Assembly: GCF_000196015.1 (NCBI RefSeq)
Contig: NC_007973.1
Span: 186,001-250,000 of the forward strand
Direction of reading: 5' to 3'
From: Cupriavidus metallidurans CH34
GTDB lineage: Bacteria > Pseudomonadota > Gammaproteobacteria > Burkholderiales > Burkholderiaceae
DNA length: 64,000 nucleotides
Position 1 is the first letter of the stretch. Each line of letters opens with the position of its first letter. The position numbers and the translations under genes are program-made. Positions 26,650 through 35,031 of this stretch are shown piece after piece. A model generated the notes under the pieces. That model was given only the letters and a program-made list of their open reading frames with translations, was not told the DNA's origin and made no database searches.

Positions 26650-28095
26650 TCAGGCGGCGCGCGCCAACGCGCCCTGATCGGTGCGTACCGCATCGAAGAA
26701 GTCCCACAGCTGCGGTGCGTCGCTGGTCGCCACATTGAAGCGAATCCAGGGCGAATCGGCTTCGCCGGGCTCGAAGTAGGCGCCCGGCGCCAGCCAGATG
26801 CCGTGTTCCAGCGCAAGCGTGGCCAGCCGGTTGCCCGACGGCGCGGGCCCGTCGGTTTCCCGCATGCGTGCCCACGCAAACATCCCGCCTTCGGGGCGCA
26901 GCAGGACCTCCAGGCCGTGCGCGTCCATCTTCTCGGTCACCAGATCCTGCTGGGCGCGTAGCCGCTCGGCGAGCGCCGCCACGTGCCGGCCATAGTGCCC
27001 GCTGGTCAGGACCGAATACACGAGCCGCTCGGTCACTTCCGAGGACGTCAGTCCCACGGCCATCTTCGTGCGTGCGAAGGCCTTGGCCAGATCCGGGCTT
27101 GCGGCCAGATAGCCGACGCGCAGCGACGGCGCGATCGTCTTCGAGAAACCGTTCACATAGACCACCTGCGAGAGCCCGTCCATTGCCGCGAGCATCGGCG
27201 ACCCGGCCGGCGCCAGTTCGCGATAGATGTCGTCTTCCACCACCAGTAGCCGGTGCTGCTCCGCGATCTGCAACACGCGGAACGCGTTCATGCTGGTCAG
27301 GCTCGCGCCGGTGGGGTTCTGCAGCACCGTGTTGATGAACAACGCACGCGGCGAGTGCTGGCGAATGGCGTCTTCGAGCGCGTCCGTGTCGAGGCCCGCA
27401 GCCGTGCGCGGCACGCCGATCGCGCGCAGGCCCGCCAGCCGAAGGATCTGCAGCAGATTGCAGTAGCACGGCGACTCCACCAGTACCGTGTCGCCGGGGC
27501 GCAACAGTGTGCGCACGACCAGATCCAGCGCCTGCGTGGCGCCCTGGGTCAGCACCACCTGTTGCGATTGCGCCGGAATGCCGTACTGGCTCAGGTGCGC
27601 GGCGATATGCTCGCGCAGCGCGCCGAAGCCATAGGGATGGCCGTATCCAGACACCTGCGCGGCCGGCACGCGCGCCGCGCTGCGCATGGCCTGATGCAAT
27701 CCTTCCTCGTTGAGCCAGTCGCCGGGCAGCCAGCCGGCCCCTGCCTTGATCGGCACGGAGTGGTCGGCGAATACGTCGGAAAGCAGCCAGGCCGCGTTGA
27801 GTCCCGGGGCTTCCCAGTGCGGCACGCGCGCATGGCCGGCTGGGGCGTGCCGGTGTGCCACCGTGTAGCCGGAGCCGGGGCGGGCCGCGAGATACCCGAG
27901 CGCTGTCAGCCGGCCATAGGCCTCGGCTACGGTGAAGGTGCTGACATCGTGTTGCTGGGCGAAGCGACGCACCGACGGGAGCAACGCGCCGGCCCGCAGG
28001 GCCCGGCTGTCCACGAGCGCGGCGATGCCGGCGACGATCTGTTCGGTCAGCGTCTCGCCGCCACGGCGGCTGCGAACAAGGTTTAGGTTGAGCAT
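26650..28095 (-). CDS. MocR/PdxR-type regulator: GntR HTH fused to aminotransferase domain
   Basis: 481 residues. Residues 1-80 are a GntR winged helix (LTEQIVAGIAALVDSRALRAGALLPSVRRFAQQHDVSTFTVAEAYGRL). The rest is a fold-type I aminotransferase domain with the PLP lysine in NGFSKTIAPSLRVGY. MocR regulators bind PLP and often an amino acid. It is divergent from a beta-alanine aminotransferase operon, and CTGTAC(G/A)GT repeats lie between them, so it probably activates or represses that operon, as MocR-like regulators next to taurine, GABA or ectoine genes do. Confidence 0.88.
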   Translation of the reverse strand: MLNLNLVRSRRGGETLTEQIVAGIAALVDSRALRAGALLPSVRRFAQQHDVSTFTVAEAYGRLTALGYLAARPGSGYTVAHRHAPAGHARVPHWEAPGLNAAWLLSDVFADHSVPIKAGAGWLPGDWLNEEGLHQAMRSAARVPAAQVSGYGHPYGFGALREHIAAHLSQYGIPAQSQQVVLTQGATQALDLVVRTLLRPGDTVLVESPCYCNLLQILRLAGLRAIGVPRTAAGLDTDALEDAIRQHSPRALFINTVLQNPTGASLTSMNAFRVLQIAEQHRLLVVEDDIYRELAPAGSPMLAAMDGLSQVVYVNGFSKTIAPSLRVGYLAASPDLAKAFARTKMAVGLTSSEVTERLVYSVLTSGHYGRHVAALAERLRAQQDLVTEKMDAHGLEVLLRPEGGMFAWARMRETDGPAPSGNRLATLALEHGIWLAPGAYFEPGEADSPWIRFNVATSDAPQLWDFFDAVRTDQGALARAA

Positions 28096-28119
28096 TCGAC
28101 GCCCGCAAGAGAACGAAAC

Positions 28120-28253
28120 CTGTACAGTGTAGCGGGTACGGCAGATTGATGCGTTGCAGCGTGAGTCCTTATTCCAGTGCCAGCACGGGGTCTTTTGCTC
28201 GTGTCGTGTGATGTGATGTACCTGTACGGTTTGAGCTTCCTAAACTGTACGGT
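28120..28253. promoter_or_regulatory. MocR-type direct-repeat operator between regulator and aminotransferase gene
   Basis: CTGTACGGT occurs at 28222-28230 and 28245-28253, 23 bp apart start to start (about two helical turns, same face). A third near-copy CTGTACAGT lies at 28120-28128, 24 bp upstream of the regulator start. Direct repeats in the same orientation are the usual binding mode of dimeric MocR proteins. Confidence 0.6.
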
Positions 28254-28385
28254 ACGGCGTCGATCTCGCGACCGTATATTCTTGATGCCAGACCTCGCCG
28301 GTAGAGTTGCCCGAAACCGTGGCCGAACTCCCGAAATGAGCCCGGCTCCGCCCCACAACGCCTCACACCGCCATCAGGAGAATGT

Positions 28386-29717
28386 ATGGACGCCGCCAAG
28401 ACCGTGATCCCCGATCTCGAATCCCTGTGGATGCCCTTTACGGCCAATCGCCAGTACAAGTCCGCGCCGCGCCTGCTGGTATCGGCCAGCGGCATGTACT
28501 ACACGACCCATGACGGTCGCCAGATCCTGGACGGTTGCGCCGGCCTCTGGTGCGTGGCCGCGGGCCACGCCCGCAAGGAAATCGTCGAGGCGATCGCGCA
28601 ACAGGCCGCCACGCTCGACTACGCGCCGCCGTTCCAGATGGGCCACCCGCTCGAATTCGAAGCGGCGACCAAGGTGGCGTCGCTGATGCCGCAGGGGCTG
28701 GACCGCATCTTCTTCACGAACTCCGGTTCCGAATCGGTCGATACCGCGCTGAAGATCGCGCTGGCCTATCACCGTGCCCGTGGCGAAGGCCAGCGCACGC
28801 GCATCATCGGCCGCGAGCGCGGCTACCACGGCGTGGGCTTCGGCGGCATGGGCGTTGGCGGTATCGGGCCGAACCGCAAGATGTGGTCGGCCAATGTGAT
28901 GCCCGGCACCGACCACCTGCCGGCCACGCTGAACATCGCAGAGGCCGCGTACTCGAAGGGCCAGCCGCAATGGGGCGCCCATCTGGCCGATGAACTCGAG
29001 CGGCTGGTCGCGCTGCACGATGCCTCGAACATCGCCGCTGTGATCGTGGAGCCGATGGCCGGTTCGGCCGGCGTGCTGATTCCGCCGGTCGGATATCTGG
29101 AAAAACTGCGCGAGATCACCAGCAAGCACGGCATCCTGCTGATCTTCGACGAAGTGATCACTGCGTTCGGCCGCCTGGGCGCCGCAACCGGCGCCGAGCG
29201 TCTGAAGGTGACGCCGGACCTGATCACCATGGCCAAGGCCATCAACAACGCCGCCGTGCCGATGGGCGCCGTGGCCGTGCGCCGCGAAGTGCATGACGCG
29301 GTGATCAACGCCACGCCGCAAGGCGGCATCGAGCTGCCGCACGGTTACACGTACTCGGGCCATCCGCTGGCGATGGCGGCCTGTATCGCCACGCTCGACA
29401 TCTACAAGCGCGACAAGCTGTTCGAACGCGCGGCCGAGATGTCGCCGAAGTTCGAGTCGGCCGTCCACGGCTTGCGTGGTGCGCCGTATGTGAAGGACAT
29501 CCGCAACCTTGGCCTGGTGGCGGGCGTGGAACTGGAATCGCGCCCCGGCGCGCCGGGCGCACGTGCCTACGAGGCATTCCTGAAATGCCTGGAGCTGGGT
29601 CTGCTGGTACGCTACACGGGCGATATCCTGGCGTTCTCGCCGCCGCTGATCATTTCGGAGGCCGAGATCGACCAAATGTTCGACACCGTGCGCCAAGCCT
29701 TGCATAGCATCAAGTAA
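28386..29717 (+). CDS. bauA: Beta-alanine (omega-amino acid)--pyruvate aminotransferase
   Basis: 443 residues, class III aminotransferase. It starts [21 protein letters not shown], the hallmark of beta-alanine:pyruvate aminotransferases, and has [22 protein letters not shown], the [11 protein letters not shown] metal/PLP segment, and the Schiff-base lysine in [15 protein letters not shown]. It converts beta-alanine and pyruvate to malonate semialdehyde and alanine. The next gene encodes a CoA-acylating semialdehyde dehydrogenase, completing a route to acetyl-CoA. A MocR-type regulator is divergent. The symbol bauA follows Pseudomonas usage; related omega-transaminases are an alternative. Confidence 0.9.
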   Translation: MDAAKTVIPDLESLWMPFTANRQYKSAPRLLVSASGMYYTTHDGRQILDGCAGLWCVAAGHARKEIVEAIAQQAATLDYAPPFQMGHPLEFEAATKVASLMPQGLDRIFFTNSGSESVDTALKIALAYHRARGEGQRTRIIGRERGYHGVGFGGMGVGGIGPNRKMWSANVMPGTDHLPATLNIAEAAYSKGQPQWGAHLADELERLVALHDASNIAAVIVEPMAGSAGVLIPPVGYLEKLREITSKHGILLIFDEVITAFGRLGAATGAERLKVTPDLITMAKAINNAAVPMGAVAVRREVHDAVINATPQGGIELPHGYTYSGHPLAMAACIATLDIYKRDKLFERAAEMSPKFESAVHGLRGAPYVKDIRNLGLVAGVELESRPGAPGARAYEAFLKCLELGLLVRYTGDILAFSPPLIISEAEIDQMFDTVRQALHSIK

Positions 29718-29757
29718 GACCCGCCCCAGAGCGCCAGAGACAACGAGGAAGACCGCA

Positions 29758-31275
29758 GTGAACATTGCAGAAAACCGGCAGATCGCCGAAATCCATCACT
29801 ACGTTGGCGGAACCGTGCGCCGTGCGGGCACGGACCGCTTTGCCGATGTGTTCAACCCCGCCACGGGCGAAGTGGCTGCGCGCGTGGCCATGGGCTCAGC
29901 CGATGACGTGGCGGCAGCAGTCGCCGCCGCCAAGGCCGCGGCCCCGGCATGGGCGGAGATGCCGCCGCTGCGCCGCGCCCGCATCCTGTTCAAGTTCAAG
30001 GAACTGCTCGACCGCCATCACGACGACCTGGCCGCGCTGATCACGCGTGAGCACGGCAAGGTGTTTTCCGATGCCAAGGGTGAAGTGACGCGCGGTATCG
30101 AGGTGGTGGAATTCGCCTGCGGCATCCCCAACCTGCTCAAGACCGACTTCACCGACAACATCGGCGGTGGCATCGACAACTGGAACCTGCGCCAGCCGCT
30201 GGGCGTGGTGGCCGGCATCACGCCGTTCAACTTCCCGGTCATGGTGCCGATGTGGATGTTCCCGGTGGCCCTGGCGTGTGGCAACACGTTCGTGCTGAAG
30301 CCGTCCGAGCGAGATCCGTCGCCGAGCCTGCTGATCGCCGATCTGCTCAAGCAGGCCGGTCTGCCCGATGGCGTGTTCAACGTGGTGCAGGGTGACAAGG
30401 TCGCCGTCGACGCGCTGCTGGCGCACCCGGACGTGCAGGCACTGTCGTTCGTCGGTTCCACGCCGATCGCCGAGTACATCTACACGGAAGGCACGAAGCA
30501 CGGCAAGCGCGTGCAGGCGCTGGGCGGCGCGAAGAACCACCTGGTGGTGATGCCCGACGCCGATCTCGATCAGGCCGTGGACGCGCTGGTTGGCGCGGCG
30601 TACGGTTCCGCCGGTGAACGCTGCATGGCGATCTCGGTGGCCGTGGCCGTTGGCGACGTGGCCGACCGTCTGGTGCCGCGTCTGGCCGAGCGCGCGGCCA
30701 CGCTGAAGATCCGCAACGGCATGGAGGACGACGCCGAAATGGGTCCGCTGGTGACCGCCGCGCACAAGGCGAAGGTCGAGGGCTATATCGCCAAGGGCGT
30801 GGCCGAAGGCGCGAAGCTGGTGACCGATGGCCGCGGCCACAAGGTGGACGGTCACGAGAACGGTTTCTTCGTCGGTGGCACGCTGTTCGACAACGTCAAG
30901 CCGGACATGACGATCTACAAGGAAGAGATTTTCGGTCCGGTGCTGTCAGTGGTACGCGTGCACGACTTTGCCGAGGCGGTGGATCTGATCAATCGCCACG
31001 AGTTTGGCAATGGCGTGTCGTGCTACACCAGCGACGGCGGCATCGCACGCGCTTTCGCGCGTCAGATCCAGGTGGGCATGGTCGGCATCAACGTGCCGAT
31101 TCCGGTGCCGATGGCGTGGCATTCGTTCGGTGGCTGGAAGCGCTCGCTGTTCGGCGATCACCACGCTTACGGCGAGGAAGGTGTGCGCTTCTACACACGC
31201 TACAAGAGCGTGATGCAACGCTGGCCGGACAGCATCGCCAAGGGTGCGGAGTTCACGATGCCGGTGGCGAAGTAA
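29758..31275 (+). CDS. mmsA: CoA-acylating methylmalonate/malonate-semialdehyde dehydrogenase
   Basis: 505 residues, aldehyde dehydrogenase superfamily. [32 protein letters not shown] and [11 protein letters not shown] with the catalytic Cys match MmsA/IolA/BauC enzymes that oxidise malonate or methylmalonate semialdehyde with CoA and NAD to acetyl- or propionyl-CoA and CO2. It starts at GTG 29758 behind GAGGAAG. It lies 40 bp after the omega-aminotransferase and forms a two-step beta-alanine catabolic operon with it. A strong terminator follows. Both valine and beta-alanine catabolism remain possible roles. Confidence 0.92.
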   Translation: MNIAENRQIAEIHHYVGGTVRRAGTDRFADVFNPATGEVAARVAMGSADDVAAAVAAAKAAAPAWAEMPPLRRARILFKFKELLDRHHDDLAALITREHGKVFSDAKGEVTRGIEVVEFACGIPNLLKTDFTDNIGGGIDNWNLRQPLGVVAGITPFNFPVMVPMWMFPVALACGNTFVLKPSERDPSPSLLIADLLKQAGLPDGVFNVVQGDKVAVDALLAHPDVQALSFVGSTPIAEYIYTEGTKHGKRVQALGGAKNHLVVMPDADLDQAVDALVGAAYGSAGERCMAISVAVAVGDVADRLVPRLAERAATLKIRNGMEDDAEMGPLVTAAHKAKVEGYIAKGVAEGAKLVTDGRGHKVDGHENGFFVGGTLFDNVKPDMTIYKEEIFGPVLSVVRVHDFAEAVDLINRHEFGNGVSCYTSDGGIARAFARQIQVGMVGINVPIPVPMAWHSFGGWKRSLFGDHHAYGEEGVRFYTRYKSVMQRWPDSIAKGAEFTMPVAK

Positions 31276-31308
31276 CGGCGTCAGCGCACGGCGACTGTCG
31301 GTTGGATC

Positions 31309-31338
31309 GGGCGTCCCTTAGGGGGCGCCCTTTTTTTT
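31309..31338 (+). terminator. Rho-independent terminator after mmsA
   Basis: Stem GGGCGTCCC / GGGGCGCCC (31309-31317 and 31322-31330, one G-T pair), followed by eight T residues (31331-31338). 33 bp after the stop. Confidence 0.93.
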
Positions 31339-31472
31339 GGCGAGTTTCTTTTGCGAGTATCATGCCGCCCTTTCGCTGGCGCCGCTGCCGTTCAAAAGAT
31401 GCGCAGCCCAGACCGCCGGCGGATTCCGCACAACCTATAGTCCTTACACGGACTTTCTGCCGGAGCCGCGCC

Positions 31473-32882
31473 ATGAGTCTCTTTCGCACCAAAAACATCG
31501 ACGCCATGCTGGAAGTCAGCGAGCACGACGGATTGCGAAAGGTGCTGGGGGCGGTGGATCTGGTGCTGATGGGTATCGGGGCCATCATCGGCACCGGGAT
31601 TTTCGTGCTGACTGGCACCGGGGCGCTGACCGCGGGCCCCGCGCTGACGGTGTCGTTCGTGATCGCGGCCATGGCCTGCGGCTTCGCGGCGCTGTGCTAT
31701 GCGGAGTTCGCTTCCGCGATCCCCGTATCGGGTTCGATCTACACGTATAGCTACGCCACGCTCGGCGAGATCGTGGCGTGGATGATTGGCTGGGACCTGC
31801 TGCTCGAGTACGGGCTGGCCACGTCGGCGGTGTCAGTAGGGTGGTCCGGCTACTTCCAGTCGCTGATCGCCGGGTTCGGCATCCATCTGCCGACCGTGCT
31901 GACTGCCGCGCCGGGCGCGGTGCCCGGTGAACACACGCTGTTCAACCTGCCCGCCTGCCTGATCATGCTGGCGATCACCTGGATCGTTTCATACGGCGTC
32001 AAGGAGTCGGCGCGACTCAACAACGTGATGGTGGCGATCAAGATCGGCGTCGTGCTGCTGTTCATCGCCGTCGGCGTCTGGCACGTGAAGCCCGCCAACT
32101 GGCAGCCGTTCGCGCCGTTCGGCATGACCGGCGTCTTCAACGCCGCCGCGCTCGTCTTCTTCGCGTTCATCGGGTTCGATGCGGTGACGTCGGCCGCCGA
32201 GGAAGTGCGCAACCCGCGCCGTGACCTGCCGATCGGCATCATCGGCTCGCTGGCGGTTTGCACCATCCTTTACGTGACCGTGGCAGCCATCATGACCGGC
32301 ATCGTGCCATTCATGAAGTTCGAGGGCGTTGACCATCCGGTGTCGCTGGCGCTGCAATACGCGGGGCAGAACTGGGTGGCCGGGTTTGTTGATCTGGGCG
32401 CCATCCTCGGCATGACCACCGTGATTCTGGTGATGACCTACGGGCAGACGCGGATCATCTTCGCCATGTCGCGCGACGGGTTGCTGCCGGAAGCGTTATC
32501 GACGGTGCACCCGGTTCATGCAACGCCGTACACGGCCACGTGGACCGTCGGCATCGTGTTCGCGGCGATCGCCGCCTTCGTGCCGCTGAACGTACTGGCC
32601 GAACTGATCAACATCGGCACGCTGGCCGCGTTCACGCTGATCTCGATCGCGATCCTTGTGTTGCGCCGCACGCGCCCAGATTTGCGGCGCGGCTTCCGCT
32701 GCCCGGGCGTGCCCGTGGTGCCGCTGCTGGCCGTTGGCTTCTGCCTGTTCCTGATGGCCCATCTGCAGGCGCTGACCTGGATTGCATTCCTGTGCTGGAT
32801 CGGGCTGGGTCTGATCATTTACTTCGCTTACTCGCGCCGCAACGCGGTGCTGCACAACCACGGCGGCGACGCCGAGGGCTGA
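31473..32882 (+). CDS. APC-family amino acid permease
   Basis: 469 residues, about 12 hydrophobic segments. TM1 carries the unwound substrate motif GIGAIIGTGIFVLTG; FAFIGFDAVTSAAEEVRNPRRDLPIGI is the APC consensus after TM6. Closest in style to the cationic amino acid transporter (CAT) branch (YajO/YhdG-like). It lies between two MocR-type regulators and next to amino acid catabolic genes, so it probably imports an amino acid. ATG 31473 was chosen. It converges on the second MocR gene with no gap, and no terminator was seen. Confidence 0.88.
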   Translation: MSLFRTKNIDAMLEVSEHDGLRKVLGAVDLVLMGIGAIIGTGIFVLTGTGALTAGPALTVSFVIAAMACGFAALCYAEFASAIPVSGSIYTYSYATLGEIVAWMIGWDLLLEYGLATSAVSVGWSGYFQSLIAGFGIHLPTVLTAAPGAVPGEHTLFNLPACLIMLAITWIVSYGVKESARLNNVMVAIKIGVVLLFIAVGVWHVKPANWQPFAPFGMTGVFNAAALVFFAFIGFDAVTSAAEEVRNPRRDLPIGIIGSLAVCTILYVTVAAIMTGIVPFMKFEGVDHPVSLALQYAGQNWVAGFVDLGAILGMTTVILVMTYGQTRIIFAMSRDGLLPEALSTVHPVHATPYTATWTVGIVFAAIAAFVPLNVLAELINIGTLAAFTLISIAILVLRRTRPDLRRGFRCPGVPVVPLLAVGFCLFLMAHLQALTWIAFLCWIGLGLIIYFAYSRRNAVLHNHGGDAEG

Positions 32883-34283
32883 TCAGCGGCTGCCGGCGTC
32901 CTCGAGGAACGCGCGTGCGCGGGGATCGCTCGCGTAGGCCGAGTTGATGCGCACCCACGCCGTGGTCTCGCCGCCGGGGCGAAAGAAGTGTCCCGGCGCC
33001 AGCGCCACGCCGTGGTTTTCGGCCAGCGCGACGAGTTCGCGCGAGTCCTCGATGCCGCGCGGACGCGCCCACAGGAAATTGCCGCCTGCCGGCTCGCAGA
33101 ACACGTCCCAGTTGTACTGACCCAGAAGCTTGACCACATCGGCCGTGACTTCGCGCGTGCGTACGCGCAGCCGCTCCACGTATTTGCGGTAGTTGCCGCG
33201 CTCCAGCATCGTCGCGGTGACGGCTTCGGCGAAATGGGAGCCCGCCACGCTCGTCAGCACCTTCACGTCGATCAGATCCTTGACCAGCGCCTTGTCTGCG
33301 ACGATGTAGCCCACGCGCAGCGCCGCCGACACCGTCTTCGAAAACCCGCCAACGTAGATCACGTGCTCGAGCTGGTCGAGCGTGGCCAGCCGGTCGGTGA
33401 AGTTGAGCTGGAAGTCCGAGAAGATGTCGTCTTCCACGAAACGGAAGTTGTGCTTGCGCGCCAGTTCGAGCAGCCGGAATGCCACCGGTGGCGCCAGCGT
33501 CGAGCCGGTGGGGTTCTGCAGCACGCTGTTCGTGAAGAACAGCTTCGGCTTGTGATCACGCAGCAGGTGCTCGCAGGCCTCGGGGTCAGGCCCGTTCGGC
33601 GTGTGCGGCACGCCCACGAGCTGCACGCCCTGCATGCGCAGCAAGCCGAACAGGTTGTAGTAGCCGGGGTCTTCCACGAACACGGTATCGCCGGGCTTGA
33701 GCAGGTGGCGCGCCACGAGGTCGAGCGCCTGGCTTGCGCCCGTCGTGATCAGGATCTGAGACAACTCGGCCTGGATGCCGACCTGCCGCACGCGCGTCAG
33801 CACCTGCTTGCGCAGTTCCGGATGACCCAGCGGCGTGGCGTAGTGGATCACGCTGTCGATGTCGTGGCGCGTGATGTGGCGAATGGCCTGCGTCAGGCCC
33901 TCCACGTCGCGCCATTCCTCGGGCACGAAGCCGCCAGCCAGCTTCAGCGTGCCACTGGGGTGGTGGAACTGGTCGATGATATGGAGCGACAGGTCCTCGG
34001 CCAGACTCGGGTCGGACCAGCCGCGCCCACTGCGCCCGGCCAGCGTGCTGTCCGCGACGTAGAAGCCCGAGCCTTGCCGCGAATCGACCAATCCCTGCGA
34101 GACCAAGCGGTCGTAGGCCTCGATAACCGGAAAACGGCTGATGCCGTGCTCGGCGGCCATTTGCCGGATCGACGGCAGACGCGCGCCAGGCAGCGCTTCC
34201 CGCGAGCTGATCCAGGCCTTCACGCCCAGCACGATCTGTTCGGTCAGCGGTACGCCGGTGGAGGGGTCTAGTAGGAGTCTCAT
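32883..34283 (-). CDS. MocR/PdxR-type regulator (second copy)
   Basis: About 466 residues. GntR HTH at the N terminus (PLTEQIVLGVKAWISSREALPGARLPSIRQMAAEHGISRFPVIEAYDRL) and an aminotransferase-like domain with the PLP lysine in VGGFSKTVSAALRVGY. It is divergent from a DUF2917 gene; between them is an inverted repeat GAACAGTT-N7-AACTGTTC. ATG 34283 was taken; TTG 34301 is an alternative. Paralogous to the 26650-28095 protein but with a different predicted operator, so it likely controls other targets, probably including the DUF2917 gene. Confidence 0.87.
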   Translation of the reverse strand: MRLLLDPSTGVPLTEQIVLGVKAWISSREALPGARLPSIRQMAAEHGISRFPVIEAYDRLVSQGLVDSRQGSGFYVADSTLAGRSGRGWSDPSLAEDLSLHIIDQFHHPSGTLKLAGGFVPEEWRDVEGLTQAIRHITRHDIDSVIHYATPLGHPELRKQVLTRVRQVGIQAELSQILITTGASQALDLVARHLLKPGDTVFVEDPGYYNLFGLLRMQGVQLVGVPHTPNGPDPEACEHLLRDHKPKLFFTNSVLQNPTGSTLAPPVAFRLLELARKHNFRFVEDDIFSDFQLNFTDRLATLDQLEHVIYVGGFSKTVSAALRVGYIVADKALVKDLIDVKVLTSVAGSHFAEAVTATMLERGNYRKYVERLRVRTREVTADVVKLLGQYNWDVFCEPAGGNFLWARPRGIEDSRELVALAENHGVALAPGHFFRPGGETTAWVRINSAYASDPRARAFLEDAGSR

Positions 34284-34319
34284 AGGAGGCGGCAGCGGCA
34301 ACTGTCAGCAAAAACTACT

Positions 34320-34350
34320 GAACAGTTCAATGAAAACTGTTCGGAACTGT
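34320..34350. promoter_or_regulatory. Candidate operator of the second MocR regulator
   Basis: Perfect 8-bp inverted repeat GAACAGTT-N7-AACTGTTC (34320-34342) and a third half-site GAACTGT at 34344-34350. It lies 36 bp upstream of the regulator start and ~93 bp upstream of the DUF2917 gene. Confidence 0.55.
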
Positions 34351-34443
34351 GCATGGGATTGTAGTCCGCGCCATGAATAATGGAAGCGTGGCGCGGCGTC
34401 ACCGGAATCCTCACCGTCGCGCCGGCAAGATCAGGAGACACCC

Positions 34444-34782
34444 ATGCGCGAACTCAGGACATTTGAGCTTGAAGAACCCGACCAACCCGTGACGTGGCGT
34501 GCCCGGCACGGCCACAGCGTCACCGCGCTGGAAGGCCGGTTGTGGCTGACCGTGGAAGGGCATCTGGCCGATATCTGGCTGCGGCCCGGCGATGTCATGA
34601 CGCTGCCGGAAGGCACGCGCGTCTGGCTGTCGGGCGACGCACCCGGGTCGCGGTTCCTGCTGACCGAATCCCCCGCGCCGTGGTCGTTGCGGCGCGCGGT
34701 CTTCATCACCCGCCAGTTTGCCCGCCGCTGGGGCGAACACAAGACCGCCGCCTTCGGCGACTGCCCGCGGATCAGCGCCTGA
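34444..34782 (+). CDS. DUF2917 protein
   Basis: 112 residues. The cupin-like core (VTALEGRLWLTVEGHLADIWLRPGDVMTLPEGTRVWLSG) is the DUF2917 signature. No signal peptide, no membrane segment. These proteins are common in Burkholderiales and have no assigned role; they are often next to MocR-type regulators, as here. Start ATG 34444 follows AGGAGA (34433-34438). Confidence 0.82.
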   Translation: MRELRTFELEEPDQPVTWRARHGHSVTALEGRLWLTVEGHLADIWLRPGDVMTLPEGTRVWLSGDAPGSRFLLTESPAPWSLRRAVFITRQFARRWGEHKTAAFGDCPRISA

Positions 34783-34824
34783 TCCGCCCCTGATTCGCCG
34801 CTACGGCTTTACTGTCTGGACCCC

Positions 34825-34845
34825 GACGCCCGCCTGGCGGGCGTC
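34825..34845. terminator. Perfect hairpin downstream of the DUF2917 gene
   Basis: GACGCCCGCC-T-GGCGGGCGTC at 34825-34845, a 10-bp perfect inverted repeat; the tip must open to give a real loop. No T-tract. It could stop transcription before icmF or be a protein-binding palindrome. Confidence 0.45.
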
Positions 34846-34924
34846 CGTGGCCATCACGCCGCTTCACCCAGTCCCTCCTCTGTGCGACGATGCCGCCATG
34901 GCGACCGAGGCTTACGCGCGCGCC

Positions 34925-34955
34925 TTGCCTTACGTTAACGTAAACGTCATATAAT
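34925..34955 (+). promoter_or_regulatory. MerR-type promoter of icmF
   Basis: TTGCCT (34925-34930) and a perfect TATAAT (34950-34955) are separated by 19 bp rather than 17. The perfect palindrome TTACGTTAACGTAA (34930-34943) occupies the spacer. A long spacer filled by a dyad is the layout recognised by MerR-family activators; the sequence resembles reported operators of LiuR, a MerR regulator of branched-chain amino acid catabolism in proteobacteria. The regulator gene is not in this window. Confidence 0.7.
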
Positions 34956-35031
34956 CGTCCGGCCCTCGTCAACGTGGTCGTCAGAACCACCGGCGTGCGG
35001 CAGCCAGCCACAAAACAGAGCGGTGGAGACA

